This document shows positions 10,354-19,864 of a stretch of 64,000 bases of DNA, one piece after another. Location: NCBI GenBank assembly GCA_963781785.1, contig CAWAHD010000005.1, positions 1,612,001 to 1,676,000 on the forward strand, given 5' to 3'. Numbering within the stretch: the first letter of the stretch is position 1; every line of letters begins with the position of its first letter. A program made the position numbers and the translations under genes. Source of the stretch: CAWAHD01 sp963781785. Lineage in GTDB: Bacteria > Planctomycetota > Planctomycetia > Isosphaerales > Isosphaeraceae. The notes beneath the pieces are model-generated. The model worked only from the letters and a program-made list of their open reading frames with translations, did not search any database and had not been told where the DNA came from.

Positions 10354-11370
10354 TCACGATCGATACAACGGCGGCAGCCCCAGCGTCCGCCGGATCTTTT
10401 CCACCTCGTCCGGGTCGTTCACCGGATACGGCGGTTTCTCTCCGTGCAGCACGCCGACGACTTCCTCGGCGATCGTCGCCGCCATGTTGCGCAGGCCTTC
10501 TTCGGTCTGCGCAGCGCTGTGCGGCGTGAGGATCACGTCGGACCGACCTATCAAGGGATGGCTCGGCGGAGGCGGCTCGACCGTGTAGACGTCGGCCCCG
10601 TAACCCCAGAGCCGGTGGGCATTCAGTGCAAGCGCGATCGCGGGCTCGTCGACCACCGGACCGCGGCAGGTATTGATCAAGATGGCATCCGGGCGCATCT
10701 TCGCCAGCGTTTCGCGATTGATCATGCCGCGCGTGCTGGTGTCGAGCGGGACGTGCAGCGTGACGTATTCCGAGGCTTCCAAGAGCTCACCCAGCCCGAC
10801 GCGCCGGGCTTTGGCCCGCGCTTCCGCCTCCGGGGGCGCGGGCACGATGTCGTGGTACAGGACGTTCATCCCGAAACCGGTGCTGGCCATCTCGCCGACC
10901 CGGCGGCCGATCCGCCCGAAGCCGATGATGCCCAGCGTCTTGCCGGCCAGCTCGCGGCCGGTCAGGCTGGTGCGCACGTGGTAGTTTCCCGCGGCAAGCT
11001 CGGAGATCATGCGCGGGAAGTGCCGGGAAAGCCCGATCAGGAGCGCGAAGACATGCTCGGCGACGCTCTGAGTGTTGGCGCCGGGAGTGTAAACCACCTG
11101 GATCCCTCTGGCGGAGGCAGCCTCGACGTCGATCTGGTCGTACCCGACACCATGCCGGCCGACAACCTTGAGGTCCTTGCCGTGATCCAGGAGAGCCGCG
11201 TCCACCACGCCGCCCGTGCGGATGATCAGCGCGAGGGCGCCGACGACCTCGCGGTGCAAAACGGCCGGCTCCAGGCTGCTGGCCATGCGCAGCTCGGTCG
11301 TGCGCCGGAGAATGGCCAGGCCCGCCTCGTGCATGGTCGTCAGCGACAGGACAATCGGACGATGTGTCAT
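10354..11370 (-). CDS. D-isomer-specific 2-hydroxyacid dehydrogenase (SerA-like)
   Basis: The 338-residue protein has the two-domain D-2-hydroxyacid dehydrogenase fold. The NAD-binding loop is G150-x-G152-x-x-G155 (GFGRIG), and the catalytic triad is visible as R236 (NTCRGPVVDE), E265 (YTVEPPPP) and H284 (LTPHSAAQT). It resembles phosphoglycerate dehydrogenase but lacks the C-terminal ACT/ASB regulatory domains of long SerA, so glyoxylate/hydroxypyruvate-type or other 2-oxoacid substrates are equally possible. It is convergent with the TolC-family gene, with only five bases between the stops. Confidence 0.85.
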   Translation of the reverse strand: MTHRPIVLSLTTMHEAGLAILRRTTELRMASSLEPAVLHREVVGALALIIRTGGVVDAALLDHGKDLKVVGRHGVGYDQIDVEAASARGIQVVYTPGANTQSVAEHVFALLIGLSRHFPRMISELAAGNYHVRTSLTGRELAGKTLGIIGFGRIGRRVGEMASTGFGMNVLYHDIVPAPPEAEARAKARRVGLGELLEASEYVTLHVPLDTSTRGMINRETLAKMRPDAILINTCRGPVVDEPAIALALNAHRLWGYGADVYTVEPPPPSHPLIGRSDVILTPHSAAQTEEGLRNMAATIAEEVVGVLHGEKPPYPVNDPDEVEKIRRTLGLPPLYRS

Positions 11371-11646
11371 GAAACCGCTCTCGGATGAACGCGTGGTGCA
11401 ATCGGATCGATCGAGGGATTATACCGTTTGTCCGGCGCGATAGAATGGCGGCACGAGCAACCGACCCCCTTTCTGGCCGTGCGCACGGCAGGGCAGGGGT
11501 GGGGTCTGGCACGTTCAGTCGCACCGACCCGTGCGCAAGTGGGCGCAGCTTGTGAAGAATCGACGATTCACCAGCCCTGTGTCGGTGTCACCGGGCGCCG
11601 ATTGTCGCTCGAGGCTTGACGCGACACGAGAGGCTCGCTCGATCTG

Positions 11647-12867
11647 ATGCAATCCGTCCGCACGTCCTTTACTCTCTGGGCAATCATTTTCCTGGCCGTC
11701 GCGCTGCGCGCGGCGGTGATGGCCCGCGGGGGCAGTGTCTTCGAGGACCCGGACAACTATCTCCCTCTGGCACGAACGCTCGCCGCCGGGGAGGGTCTCC
11801 GGGTCAAGGGCCGGCTGACTGCTTATCGTCCACCTCTGTATCCGCTCATGCTCGCGCCCTTGGTCTCGCTCGGGACCGAGCCCTCGATGCTTTTGATCGC
11901 GCTATTGCACCTCGGACTGGGCGGAGGGACCGTCTGGTTGACAGCTCTGGCGGCAAAAGGTTCGGGCCTCTCCTCCGGGCGGGCCACGCTGGCGGCGCTT
12001 TTGGTTGCCTGCGACCCGGTCCTCGTCTGGCAAAGCCGCGCCGTCATGACCGAGACGCCCGCGGCCTTTCTGATCGCATTGGCCCTGGCCATGGTTGGAT
12101 TGCGCGGGTGGAAGGGGGCCGTCCTGGGCGGCGCCGGGCTCGGGCTGGCTGCGCTCTGCCGGCCGAGCATGCTGCCGGGGGCCGTCTTGACGGCCCTCGC
12201 TTCCTTCCTGGTGAAACCGGGCGAGCCGATGGCTCGCCTGCTGCGCGGCGGCTTGCTGACCCTGGCAATCGTCCTGGTCATTTCACCGTGGATGATCCGG
12301 AATCTGCTCGTCTTCGGCGAGCCGGTCTGGATGACCACGCACGGAGGCTACACCCTCGCTCTGGCGAACAATCCCGTGTACTACCGCGACGTCTTGAACG
12401 GACCGCCGGGCAAGGTCTGGACGGGACGCGACCAGTGGCTCTGGTGGGAGTCGGTCCGTGGCGATACCAGGGGAATGTCCGAGCCGCAAGCCGATCGCTT
12501 CTTGAGAGAGCAGGTCTGGCGCCTGGCGCGGCAGCGCCCGCTCGACTTCAGCAACGCGACGCTGGTTCGTCTCCAGCATTTCTGGAGCGTGCTCCCAGCG
12601 GCCTCGGTTTATTCTCCGAGCGCCCGGCTGGCGGTGATGGTCTGGACGATCCCGTTCTGGTGCATGGTGGCTCTCGGGATATTTCAGGCTTCCTTGTGGC
12701 GCTGGCCCCGGATCGCGGCGCCTCTGGCCGTGATCGGCCTGACGGCCATTCACCTCTTCTTCTGGACCGATCTCCGCATGCGCGCGCCGATCGTTCCAGC
12801 CCTGGCCCTTGTCGCCGCCGGCGCCTCCGCTCATTTACCCTGGATCCGGAGAAATGATCATGGATAA
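11647..12867 (+). CDS. GT-C family membrane glycosyltransferase (PMT/GT39-like)
   Basis: The 406-residue polytopic protein has about nine hydrophobic helices. The first periplasmic loop carries an acidic pair and the sequence DPDNYLPLARTLAAGEG, followed by YRPPLYPLMLAPL; both match the polyprenyl-phosphate-sugar-dependent glycosyltransferases (ArnT/PMT-like). It should transfer a sugar from a lipid-phosphate donor on the outer face of the cytoplasmic membrane. The next gene, convergent with it, is a GT2-GtrA fusion, the family that makes or flips such donors, which supports the call. The acceptor is unknown. Confidence 0.72.
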   Translation: MQSVRTSFTLWAIIFLAVALRAAVMARGGSVFEDPDNYLPLARTLAAGEGLRVKGRLTAYRPPLYPLMLAPLVSLGTEPSMLLIALLHLGLGGGTVWLTALAAKGSGLSSGRATLAALLVACDPVLVWQSRAVMTETPAAFLIALALAMVGLRGWKGAVLGGAGLGLAALCRPSMLPGAVLTALASFLVKPGEPMARLLRGGLLTLAIVLVISPWMIRNLLVFGEPVWMTTHGGYTLALANNPVYYRDVLNGPPGKVWTGRDQWLWWESVRGDTRGMSEPQADRFLREQVWRLARQRPLDFSNATLVRLQHFWSVLPAASVYSPSARLAVMVWTIPFWCMVALGIFQASLWRWPRIAAPLAVIGLTAIHLFFWTDLRMRAPIVPALALVAAGASAHLPWIRRNDHG

Positions 12868-12883
12868 AAGCGAGCGTTATCGT

Positions 12884-14029
12884 TCAAGGCGTGGGCCGCC
12901 GGACGAAGACGAACCATCGCGCCATGGAGAAGCTGATTCCGGTTGCCGCCACGATGCCCACGACGGCCGCCGCCAGCCGGTGCCGGTCAAAGAATTCGAC
13001 CCGCGCAGGCAGGAACAGCCGGACCGAGAAGCTCAAGGCGATCGCCAATGCGTTGCTGAGCGCATACGTGACGAACTGGCGCAGGATCGACCCTTTTCGG
13101 GCGTCGTTGAAAGTGAGCCGCCGATTCAGGGCGAAATTCCAGACGAGGGCCACGGCGATCGCCAGGGCCGCGGCGATCGCCAGGTGCCACGAGCAGCCGA
13201 AGAGCTCGAAGCGGCGGCCAGCCAGCCCCGTGAACGAAAGGAGCCATTGAAAGAGCGCATAGCACGAAAGGTCGACGACCATCCCCGAGGCGCCGACCAT
13301 GCAGAATTGACCGAGCCGGGAGTAATTCCCGAAGCGGCTGTCGAGCAGGTGCTTGAGCGGTCGCAGATCCGCGAGTCCGAACCGGCGAGACCGGAAATGA
13401 TCGTCGACGGACACCGGTACGTCGATGCAGCGAGCCGGCCGCCTGACGAGCGAGTCGAGCACGGGGCTCAATCGATTCGCCGCGGCGTGCCCGCCGGCGC
13501 GCTCCCAGACCGAGCGTTCCAGGGCAAACAATCCCGAAAAAACGTCGGATGTTCCCAGCAACAGCCGGCTGACCGCCCCGAAGCCGACCCGGGGACGTGG
13601 TCGCTGATCCCGATGGGGAACGGCGACCGCCAGGTCACATTCGCCCGTGCGAACCGGCGCAAGCACGCGCTTGAGCGACTCGGCAGAGTAGTGACGCGCG
13701 ACGTCCAGAACCACAAGGTGATCCCCGGTCGATGCCCCGAGCCCGGCCCGTACCAATGCTGACCAATCCCGACCGTCCGCCGCCACAAACGTCGTGCCGG
13801 GGGAGTGGTCGTCGTCGTGACGCACGTGCGCAGTGCGGGCGGCCGCCGTGGCATGCTCGCCTCCGCGCGCCACGATCACCTCGACCGCGTCGAAAGCTCC
13901 CTGGCGCTCCAGAATCTCTCGATACTCGGCCACCCGCTGCCCTGGGAGCATCTCTCCCGCGGCGAGGGGCAGTATCAAGCTCACCTTCCCCGCCTGCTCC
14001 CCGACACTTCGGCCCTGGCACACCATCAT
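12884..14029 (-). CDS. GT2 (DPM-like) domain fused to GtrA-like membrane domain
   Basis: Residues about 15-210 resemble polyprenyl-phosphate mannosyl/glucosyl synthase, including the conserved SDVFSGLFALERSVW block. Residues about 235-378 are a GtrA-like domain with four helices (GQFCMVGASGMVVDLSCYALFQ, WNFALNRRLTF, RWFVF). Families with this fusion make a lipid-linked sugar and flip it across the membrane. The place of the metal-binding DxD reads D109-V-A111, and the usual N-terminal VPxYNE motif is replaced by LPLAAGE, so the synthase half may be inactive. The start ATG at 14029 has GAGGAGA about ten bases upstream. Confidence 0.78.
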   Translation of the reverse strand: MMVCQGRSVGEQAGKVSLILPLAAGEMLPGQRVAEYREILERQGAFDAVEVIVARGGEHATAAARTAHVRHDDDHSPGTTFVAADGRDWSALVRAGLGASTGDHLVVLDVARHYSAESLKRVLAPVRTGECDLAVAVPHRDQRPRPRVGFGAVSRLLLGTSDVFSGLFALERSVWERAGGHAAANRLSPVLDSLVRRPARCIDVPVSVDDHFRSRRFGLADLRPLKHLLDSRFGNYSRLGQFCMVGASGMVVDLSCYALFQWLLSFTGLAGRRFELFGCSWHLAIAAALAIAVALVWNFALNRRLTFNDARKGSILRQFVTYALSNALAIALSFSVRLFLPARVEFFDRHRLAAAVVGIVAATGISFSMARWFVFVRRPTP

Positions 14030-14310
14030 GCGAAGCGAATCTCCTCACAAACCCCGATCGCCCACACCCCGAGCCGTCACTCGCACGTCAAGGTCGAGGG
14101 AACAGGAATATCGAAAGGACTCGCGCCTCTCGCGGCATCATTGTCGTGCGCTGGCACAGGAACACCCAGCGGAACGCTCAGCCTTCGAAACCCGAGTGTC
14201 ACTGCGAAGCTATCTTAGTTCACACTCACTTGCAGGGCAAGCCGACTCACTGCGGCGGGCGCCGGCCCGAGGGCCCACGCTCCACGATCCACGACCCCAC
14301 GGCGACCCGA

Positions 14311-15375
14311 CTAATCGATCCATCCACCGCCGAGCACGAAGTCTTCCTGGTACACCGTGACCACCTGGCCGGGTGTGATGGCGGACTGGGGGCTTTCGAA
14401 GGTGACGCTCGCTCGTTCGTCGTCGATCGGCTCCACAGTCGCCGGAACGGCTCGGTGCTGGGCCCGGATCTGGGCCAAACACGGGATCGCACCGCTGGGC
14501 GCCGGCGCCTGCCAGTTGAATCGGGACGCCGTGAGGCTGCTTCGCTCAAGTGCTTCCTTGGGTCCGACTGTGACCGTTCGGGAGAGCGGCTCGATGTCGA
14601 CGACATAACGCGGCGAGCCCAGCGCGATACCCAGCCCACGGCGCTGGCCGATCGTGAACGCCTCGATCCCGGTATGCTGGCCCACGACGGTTCCCCCGAG
14701 ATCGACGACCGGGCCGGCGGTGTCCCGGACCGGTCGCCGCTCGCGCACGAAAGCCAGATAATCGTCATCCGGCACGAAGCAGATATCCTGGCTGTCGGGC
14801 TTGTCGTGTACGGGCAGACCTCGCTGGCGCGCGATGCCCCGGATCTGAGCCTTCGCATAGCTGCCGACCGGAAACAGAACATGCTTGAGCAACTCTCGCC
14901 GCAACCCGAACAGCACGTACGACTGATCCTTGGTGCGATCGAGACCTCTGGCCACCCGCCGCGTGCCATCGGTTGCCAGAGCGACTCGGGCGTAATGGCC
15001 CGTCGCGACGAAGTCGGCCTCAACCTGCTTGCCATAGGCCCACAGCTTGCCGAATTTGAGCCACATGTTGCAGACGACGCACGGGTTCGGCGTGCGGCCC
15101 GCGAGGTATTCATCGGCGAAGTAATCGTGGATCCGTGCGAAGTCGCGCTCGAAATCGAGCGCATAAAACGGGATATCGAGCCGATCGGCGACGTGTTGAG
15201 CATCGAGTGCGTCGGTGGCGCTGCAGCATGTCTTGGCCCGGCGCTCGGCGTCATCCGCCGATGCACCCGTGCGCATGAAGATGCCGACGACGTCGTATCC
15301 CTCTTCCTTGAGCAGCGCAGCCGCGACGGAACTGTCGACACCGCCACTCATTGCCACAACGACACGTTTTCCCAT
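14311..15375 (-). CDS. mnmA: tRNA-specific 2-thiouridylase MnmA
   Basis: It adds sulfur to U34 of tRNA-Lys, -Glu and -Gln. The N-terminal PP-loop (SGGVDSSVAA) binds ATP. The two catalytic cysteines are C99 in PNPCVVC and C199 in SQDICF, counted from the second of two adjacent ATGs, which has a GAGGGAG about five bases upstream. The length (354 residues) is usual for the family, and the C-terminal beta-barrel is complete. The gene lies in the same direction as hisE, about 100 bases downstream of it. Confidence 0.95.
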   Translation of the reverse strand: MGKRVVVAMSGGVDSSVAAALLKEEGYDVVGIFMRTGASADDAERRAKTCCSATDALDAQHVADRLDIPFYALDFERDFARIHDYFADEYLAGRTPNPCVVCNMWLKFGKLWAYGKQVEADFVATGHYARVALATDGTRRVARGLDRTKDQSYVLFGLRRELLKHVLFPVGSYAKAQIRGIARQRGLPVHDKPDSQDICFVPDDDYLAFVRERRPVRDTAGPVVDLGGTVVGQHTGIEAFTIGQRRGLGIALGSPRYVVDIEPLSRTVTVGPKEALERSSLTASRFNWQAPAPSGAIPCLAQIRAQHRAVPATVEPIDDERASVTFESPQSAITPGQVVTVYQEDFVLGGGWID

Positions 15376-15474
15376 CATGCTCCCTCGCGAATCCCCGGCC
15401 AACGGCTTGATCGCTCACGCTTTGCTCCAGCCACTTGGATCATGATGCCCGTGATGCTCGTAACAGTCACACGC

Positions 15475-15813
15475 TCAGGAAGGCGCTCTGCGCGATTCCT
15501 TCTCGGTGATTCCGCTGATCCCGAAGCGCTCTGCCAGCTCGGCTTCCACTGCGCTCCAGGGAATGTCACGATAGCCCAGGAGTACGGCGGTATGAAAGAC
15601 CAGGTCGGCGGCCTCCTTGATCAGGTGCTCGCGGCCGGAAGGGCCCAGCTCGTCTCCCGCTTCGACGGCCTCGGCGGCTTCCTCGATGATCTTGGCACCG
15701 ATGCGGGCGACTCCTCCGCCCAAAAGCTGGGCGACGTAGGAACGCGGCGGCGGATTCGCCTTCCGGTCGGCGATCACTTCCATGAGGGCCTTCATGATCG
15801 ATGACTCGGGCAT
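15475..15813 (-). CDS. hisE: Phosphoribosyl-ATP pyrophosphatase HisE
   Basis: This enzyme hydrolyses phosphoribosyl-ATP to phosphoribosyl-AMP, the second step of histidine synthesis. The 112-residue protein has the MazG-like helical signature: KIIEEAAEAVEA, HLIKEAADLVFH and a following ELAERFG helix. The ATG at 15813 follows GAGGAGA with a spacing of about eight bases. HisI is not fused and no other his gene is nearby. It is divergent from trmB. Confidence 0.92.
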   Translation of the reverse strand: MPESSIMKALMEVIADRKANPPPRSYVAQLLGGGVARIGAKIIEEAAEAVEAGDELGPSGREHLIKEAADLVFHTAVLLGYRDIPWSAVEAELAERFGISGITEKESRRAPS

Positions 15814-15904
15814 CACGCGGTCTCCTCGGGAGGCTCGCCCTCGATTCTCGCCTGTGGCTGACGTGTAGAATAACCTTTTTGGCTGTCCTCGGGGAAGCCG
15901 CAGA

Positions 15905-16722
15905 ATGACTCCCGGACAAGTCGAATACGAGCATGGCGTGCCGATTCCCGGTGTAATCCTTCCCGAGCCGGAGTGGGCCCGGACTGCCGTCAAGCGGCTT
16001 CCGGAACAGGGCCCGCTCGACTGGCCGGCGGTCTTCGGCCGGAGTGCGCCGGTCGTGCTGGAGCTGGGTTGCGGCAACGGCCGGTTCACGCTCGCCAGCG
16101 CGATCGAGCGCCCGGGCTTCGATCATTTTGCCATCGACATCCTGCCGGTCGTGATCCGGTATGCGACCCGCCGCGCCAATCAGCGGGGGCTGCACCACGT
16201 GCGCTTCGCGGTCAAGGACGCTCAGACGTTTCTCGCGCGGTACGTCGCTCCGGCGACGATCGCCGAGATTCACGTCTATCATCCGCAGCCGTATCACGAC
16301 CCTCGCCAGGCGTGGTTGCGGCTTCTCGCGCCCAGCTCCTGGCGGCTGTCCACCTCGCCCTCGCCCCCGGTGGACTGTTCATCGTCCAGACCGATAACCC
16401 GGATTACTGGAAATACATCACACGGGTCATTCCGTCGTTCTTCGAATTCCAGATCCATTCCGGCCCGTGGCCGGAAGCCCCGGCCGACCGCAGCCGGCGC
16501 GAGATCCTGGCGCGCCAGCGCGGGTTGCCGATCTATCGGGGAACCGGCCGCCGCCGCGACGACCTCGACTGCGCCCAAGCCCTGACTCTTGCCGAATCTC
16601 TTCCCCAGCCGGTCTTCCGCACACGAGGACCGTGGTGCGAGCTCGATCGTCACGAGCAGCGACAAGCAAGCGTGGTTCCGCGCAAACGCAAGCCGAGCGA
16701 GGGCGGAATGGGAAGCGGCTGA
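15905..16722 (+). CDS. trmB: tRNA (guanine-N7-)-methyltransferase TrmB (one frame change)
   Basis: It methylates G46 of tRNA using S-adenosylmethionine. The SAM motif VLELGCGNGRF is near residue 60, FAIDI follows as motif II, and the family DPWPKxRH region appears as YHPQPYHDPRQ. Similarity continues in another frame from about 16325 (LALAPGGLFIVQTDN, DYWKYI), so one base appears lost near 16320-16330. The rejoined protein is about 272 residues with a longer C-terminus than the Escherichia coli enzyme. The start at 15905 gives the natural N-terminus; hisE is divergent. Confidence 0.85.
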
Positions 16723-16940
16723 GCGAGGTCGAGCACCGGCGGACATTCCTGGGCGACCCGGCCCGAGGGAATACAGAATCCGGGCAGGTGAAACTCGCGA
16801 GCCAAGTCAGTAAGCTACCAGAAGGCTGCCTGGCGCAGGTCCAGCAGCCGGCAGGGATGGTTCTGCCGGCGGCACTTCCCAGGCCCGTTCCTCGCGCCGA
16901 CTCAAGACGATAGAAGTCTCGTTCCCAAGGAGTCAGCACC

Positions 16941-17969
16941 ATGTTTACGGCTTTGAGAATCGGTCTTGTTGGAGCACTACTGTGGTCGTCGGCGGACCTG
17001 CCCGACATTTCTGGAGAGTGGTCGGGCGAGGAGTGGGGCACCGTCGCTCTGAAACAGACCAACGCCGGAGAATACGCCGGAACCTACACCGAGAACATTG
17101 GTCCAAACCCCTGCAAGATCCGCTTGAAATGGTCCGAGACTGAGGGACGGTTCAACGGCACCTGGAGCGAGGGGGAAGATCGCTTCGGTGAGCTTTCCAT
17201 CCGCTTGGTGGGCGACGAGATTCGCGGCGCTCTCACGACCGATCCCAAGTCCAGGATCAGTCACGCCCGGCCCCGGTTGGCGGATGTGACGTGGACCCGT
17301 GGCCCTGCGACTGCGAAGCAGGTTCTACAGCCCGTGGCGGCTCCCAAGGAGCCGGGTCTCCCGCTGGATCTGACCGCTTTTTACCAAACGCCTGCCTCCG
17401 CGTTCGAAAGGATCAGAGCCTATCCCTGGCGGGCGGTGCCACGCGGGTCGAAAACGCTAGGCAACGTGCCCCTGGCCATCGATGGCATGCTCTGTCTGTG
17501 GGGAGAAGCGAACGCCAAGAGCGGGGCGGCATTCGCTGAAAAAGTCGACGATATTCCCGTGAACCGCTCGTTCGACACGTTGTACGTCTATCATGCGACG
17601 TTTTATCCCTCGCGCGACGGATCACCGGTCTACCACCTGACCTTGCACTATGCGAACGGCACCTCATCGATGACGACAATCTGTTACGGCGCGGCATGCC
17701 GCGATTGGTGGCAGCCGTCGTTCGAGCAATACAATGAATTGACTGATTTGAACTCGAAAATGGTCTGGCGTGCCGATAGCCCCGATAGCAAGGCCGACAA
17801 CCCCATCAAACTCCGATTCTTTATCACCGCGATCACCAACCCCCGGCCTGAACTCGAGGTGAAATCGATCAGTCTGACCTCGGCGAAAGGCAACTCGGCA
17901 GGCTGCATCCTCGCGATGACCACCGGGCCGGCCGGGCTACTCAAAGTCGGCAAATCCAGCGGCAAATGA
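16941..17969 (+). CDS. Secreted protein of unknown function
   Basis: The 342-residue protein begins with a likely signal peptide (MFTALRIGLVGALLWSS) and is preceded by AAGGAG about eight bases before the ATG. The first mature part (DISGEWSGEEWGTVAL, GRFNGTWSEG) has repeated GxW turns, like small lipocalin-type beta-sheets. The rest is beta-rich with an NPRPELEVKSI segment near the end that resembles carbohydrate-binding-like C-termini. I do not recognise the family. It is convergent with the DUF1835 gene. Confidence 0.6.
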   Translation: MFTALRIGLVGALLWSSADLPDISGEWSGEEWGTVALKQTNAGEYAGTYTENIGPNPCKIRLKWSETEGRFNGTWSEGEDRFGELSIRLVGDEIRGALTTDPKSRISHARPRLADVTWTRGPATAKQVLQPVAAPKEPGLPLDLTAFYQTPASAFERIRAYPWRAVPRGSKTLGNVPLAIDGMLCLWGEANAKSGAAFAEKVDDIPVNRSFDTLYVYHATFYPSRDGSPVYHLTLHYANGTSSMTTICYGAACRDWWQPSFEQYNELTDLNSKMVWRADSPDSKADNPIKLRFFITAITNPRPELEVKSISLTSAKGNSAGCILAMTTGPAGLLKVGKSSGK

Positions 17970-18063
17970 CCGCGAATTCGTTTTCGCGGCAGAACGAGCC
18001 GAGTTCCTGACGAGGGCCGGCCGAGTTCTCCGCGTGCGCCGTTGTGCCGCACGATGGCCAGAG

Positions 18064-19068
18064 CTAACCGCGAACGATCTTCTTGTCTTGATGGAACCAA
18101 ACTTCCCCGACTCGCGAGTCGAGATGCACTCCGCCTACCCAGTCTTCGATGCCGTTGAGCTCGACGAAATTCAACCGGGCTGCGAGAAACTGTTCACCGT
18201 CCGGCGTAAGACGGACTTCGGTTCCCCGGATCGTGGTCCGCTCACCAGTGAGCGCCACGGCAGGGTGTGGAAGCGCCGGGTCGGCAAGGCGCCTCAATAG
18301 CCAGAATAGCCAGTTGTCGCCGGCGCATTCGTTTTCTTCGAAGAAGAATGCTTTCAGTGCAGCCCCGATCACCCTTGCCGCTTGCGGTCCGAAGTCTCGC
18401 GTGCTCGCAAGCAGGCGAGCCTCGCATCGGTTAATACCGGAGCATAGATCCGGATAACGCCAAAGGGATTTCTCCAATGCAGCGCGAAGGAGTGGGAAGG
18501 AACTGGAGACGTTGTCCAGGAAACCGGTGAGCGCAGCCGGATGCGGCGCGGTCACGGCGCTCCAGGCGTTGTCGAGATAGGCAAGCCCTTCGCCGTCAAT
18601 CGGACGCGGATTGGGGCGGTTCTCCAATTCCTCTGTACCCAGTATGCGGACTGTCGAAATCGACTTTCCGGAGCGCGTTCGTTCGAACTGCACGACGCGC
18701 ATCGATTCGGCGCGGCCGCCGATCGTGCGCAGTAACTGGGGCATCCAGGCGAGTGCGAGTTGTTCCGCAAGTCCCGTTCCGAGCCAGATGACGACTTCCT
18801 CTGCGCCGGCGAGGCGATCGAGACTGCCGTCCACGTAATCTCGCATCACATACCGAGAACGTCGCCGTCGCTTCCTGGTACTGGCCGGCTCCCCTTCAGG
18901 ATGATCCCAGTACGACTGCCGCATCGCGCACCAACTGTCGAAATCGTCGAGCGCGGTCAGCGGACCGCACGACAGGTCATCCTGCAGGGAAACAATGTCC
19001 CTCCGCGGGATCGAGAGTGCCTCGTTCAGGGCGCAATAGCCGCAAGTCACATGGATCGTTTTCGACAC
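18064..19068 (-). CDS. DUF1835-domain protein
   Basis: The N-terminus IHVTCG followed by a bracketed DDLSCGPL region fits DUF1835, a family of unknown function often adjacent to or fused with DUF3658. The C-terminal half (GERTTIRGTEVRLTPDGEQF) resembles a small winged helix. I set the start at a GTG (19068) directly before the domain; an upstream TTG at 19104 is also in frame, and neither has a strong ribosome-binding site. No signal peptide or membrane segment is seen, so it should be cytoplasmic. Confidence 0.65.
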   Translation of the reverse strand: MSKTIHVTCGYCALNEALSIPRRDIVSLQDDLSCGPLTALDDFDSWCAMRQSYWDHPEGEPASTRKRRRRSRYVMRDYVDGSLDRLAGAEEVVIWLGTGLAEQLALAWMPQLLRTIGGRAESMRVVQFERTRSGKSISTVRILGTEELENRPNPRPIDGEGLAYLDNAWSAVTAPHPAALTGFLDNVSSSFPLLRAALEKSLWRYPDLCSGINRCEARLLASTRDFGPQAARVIGAALKAFFFEENECAGDNWLFWLLRRLADPALPHPAVALTGERTTIRGTEVRLTPDGEQFLAARLNFVELNGIEDWVGGVHLDSRVGEVWFHQDKKIVRG

Positions 19069-19127
19069 AACCCAACGAGTCTCAACTCTGAAGTTAGCCA
19101 GCAACCCAGGGACGGCTCGGCTGCGGG

Positions 19128-19709
19128 TTACTGTTTCGTGCGAGTGTACTTGGTCTCGACGGACTTCGCCTCTTGCCCGTCTGGCGTCAGGTTGTATGCG
19201 GTGATCGTGAGATGATCAACGTCGACGAGCTCGAAAACCGTTTTCCAACCCCATGGTGGAGCATTCGGGCCAACGTCGTATTTCCCTTTCACAACGAATC
19301 CCCGCGCAGTTCCCTCGCCCTCTGAGAACATGATCGCATAGTTCATGTGAAAGTCGTCGACCCACGAGATCTGGAACTGTTTCCTCATGGAATTGAATGC
19401 AATGATCTCCTCACCGTGTCGTGGTCGTCCCTGAATCGTGGCCTCATATTCGTGACGACAGAACCGTCCGTCGAGCATCGGGCGAATCGTGCCTTTGATC
19501 TTGGACTCGTCGGCCAGTTTGCCGGGTTGAAACCATGTGCGGCACGTGCCTTCCCATGAACCGACCAGTGATTTCAGAAGCTCTTTTGGCATGAGTGGCC
19601 TACGCTGACTGGGCGAAGTCTTGTCCTTCGGGGAGTCCTGCGCCCTGGCCGCCGCCGGCGGTCCAAGCAACAAGCACATGAGTAGCGGAGCCAGGTCGAT
19701 CGATTTCAT
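19128..19709 (-). CDS. Secreted DUF1579-family protein
   Basis: The 193-residue protein has a signal peptide (MKSIDLAPLLMCLLLGPPAAARA) and the DUF1579 pattern: LVGSWEGTCRTWFQPGK, a DGRFCRHEYEA strand and ISWVDDFH. The fold is expected to be a lipocalin-like barrel; the function is unknown. The ATG follows GAGGA at a good distance. It lies between DUF1835 and an esterase on the same strand. Confidence 0.75.
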   Translation of the reverse strand: MKSIDLAPLLMCLLLGPPAAARAQDSPKDKTSPSQRRPLMPKELLKSLVGSWEGTCRTWFQPGKLADESKIKGTIRPMLDGRFCRHEYEATIQGRPRHGEEIIAFNSMRKQFQISWVDDFHMNYAIMFSEGEGTARGFVVKGKYDVGPNAPPWGWKTVFELVDVDHLTITAYNLTPDGQEAKSVETKYTRTKQ

Positions 19710-19864
19710 GGTTCGTTCCTCATCCTGCGGAGTTTGAGCTCGTGGATCCAGTGGCTTCTCTCAGGGAGTTGCCCGGGCGAGCATGTCGCTTCCCTTTCGG
19801 GGCGAGATTCCGGAGACCGCACCATGAAAACTGCCGCGTCGGGCTGGTGCCATCGCGCCACCTG

